DNA of 25,438 nt, from the NCBI GenBank assembly GCA_036250225.1, contig JAPZLL010000091.1:1-25438 (forward strand). The letters run 5' to 3'. Both the position numbers and the translations under genes were made by a program. Source of the DNA: Cercophora sp. LCS_1. Lineage: Eukaryota > Ascomycota > Sordariomycetes > Sordariales > Lasiosphaeriaceae. Positions within the stretch are counted from its first letter, which is position 1. Each line of letters starts with the position of its first letter. Below the pieces are notes generated by a model, which searched no databases, was not told where the DNA came from, and was given only the letters and a program-made list of their open reading frames with translations. Shown piece by piece: positions 25,364-25,438 of the stretch.

Positions 25364-25438
<75 letters not shown>
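25364..25438. other. 75-base poly-G run at the contig end, probable artefact
   Basis: The window ends in 75 consecutive G. Two-colour sequencing machines call no-signal cycles as G, so such a run at a contig end is most simply an untrimmed artefact and not telomeric or biological sequence. Confidence 0.85.

Noticed and set aside
25320..25438. Telomere or subtelomere end
   Set aside because: No TTAGGG-type repeats are present, only a homopolymer of G.

Overview
The window looks like an accessory, transposon-rich stretch of a filamentous ascomycete (Pezizomycotina) genome. The signs are short GT-AG introns of 43-62 nt, eukaryotic start contexts, a MULE transposase, a chromodomain-type Ty3/gypsy relic, and members of hypothetical-protein families that I associate with Pezizomycotina (a DUF7924-like PD-(D/E)XK-type pair and a 'WPTLVI...RWWF' protein). 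The assignment rests on recalled family signatures, not on a search. The last 75 bases are a pure G run and are probably a sequencing artefact.

Left half (1 to about 13.36 kb). Five genes form a mirror-image block: Ulp1/C48-like protease A (minus), Cys-rich protein A (plus, broken), MULE transposase (minus, one in-frame stop), Cys-rich protein B (minus, intact, one intron), Ulp1-like protease B (plus, catalytic Asp replaced). The two divergent protease/Cys-rich pairs are old paralogues in inverted orientation around the transposase. The whole half is peppered with about 28 copies of a short palindromic motif centred on GATC (half-site roughly TCAGAGGGC). Copies lie in intergenic DNA, in an intron, beside stop codons, upstream of both protease starts, and a few inside coding sequence. 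The motif stops abruptly near 13.36 kb. This unexplained motif family together with the Ulp1/Cys-rich/MULE block is the best candidate here for an undescribed system.

Right half (13.4-25.4 kb). No convincing motif copies are seen. The DNA holds a small frameshifted coiled-coil gene (13585-13879, minus), relics of an unrecognised multicopy gene (14077-14535 and short pieces elsewhere), and two DUF7924-like paralogues pointing in opposite directions: gene C, 14890-16686 minus, with three WW-like repeats, and gene D, 20956-22716 plus, with repeat-expanded N-terminus. Between them are a spliced gene for a Pezizomycotina-type hypothetical protein (18184-19171, plus), a 69-aa fragment of possibly the same broad fold, a decayed Ty3/gypsy integrase/chromodomain end, and minisatellites. 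From 23.1 kb on there are only repeat fragments, a tandem Cys-rich ORF duplication, a weak Pol III-like element and the G run. Short inverted repeats tie 8997-9066, 14.2-14.7, 17.1-17.4, 19.4-19.8 and 23.2-23.9 kb together, so the two halves belong to the same genome even though the GATC motif is restricted to the left half.
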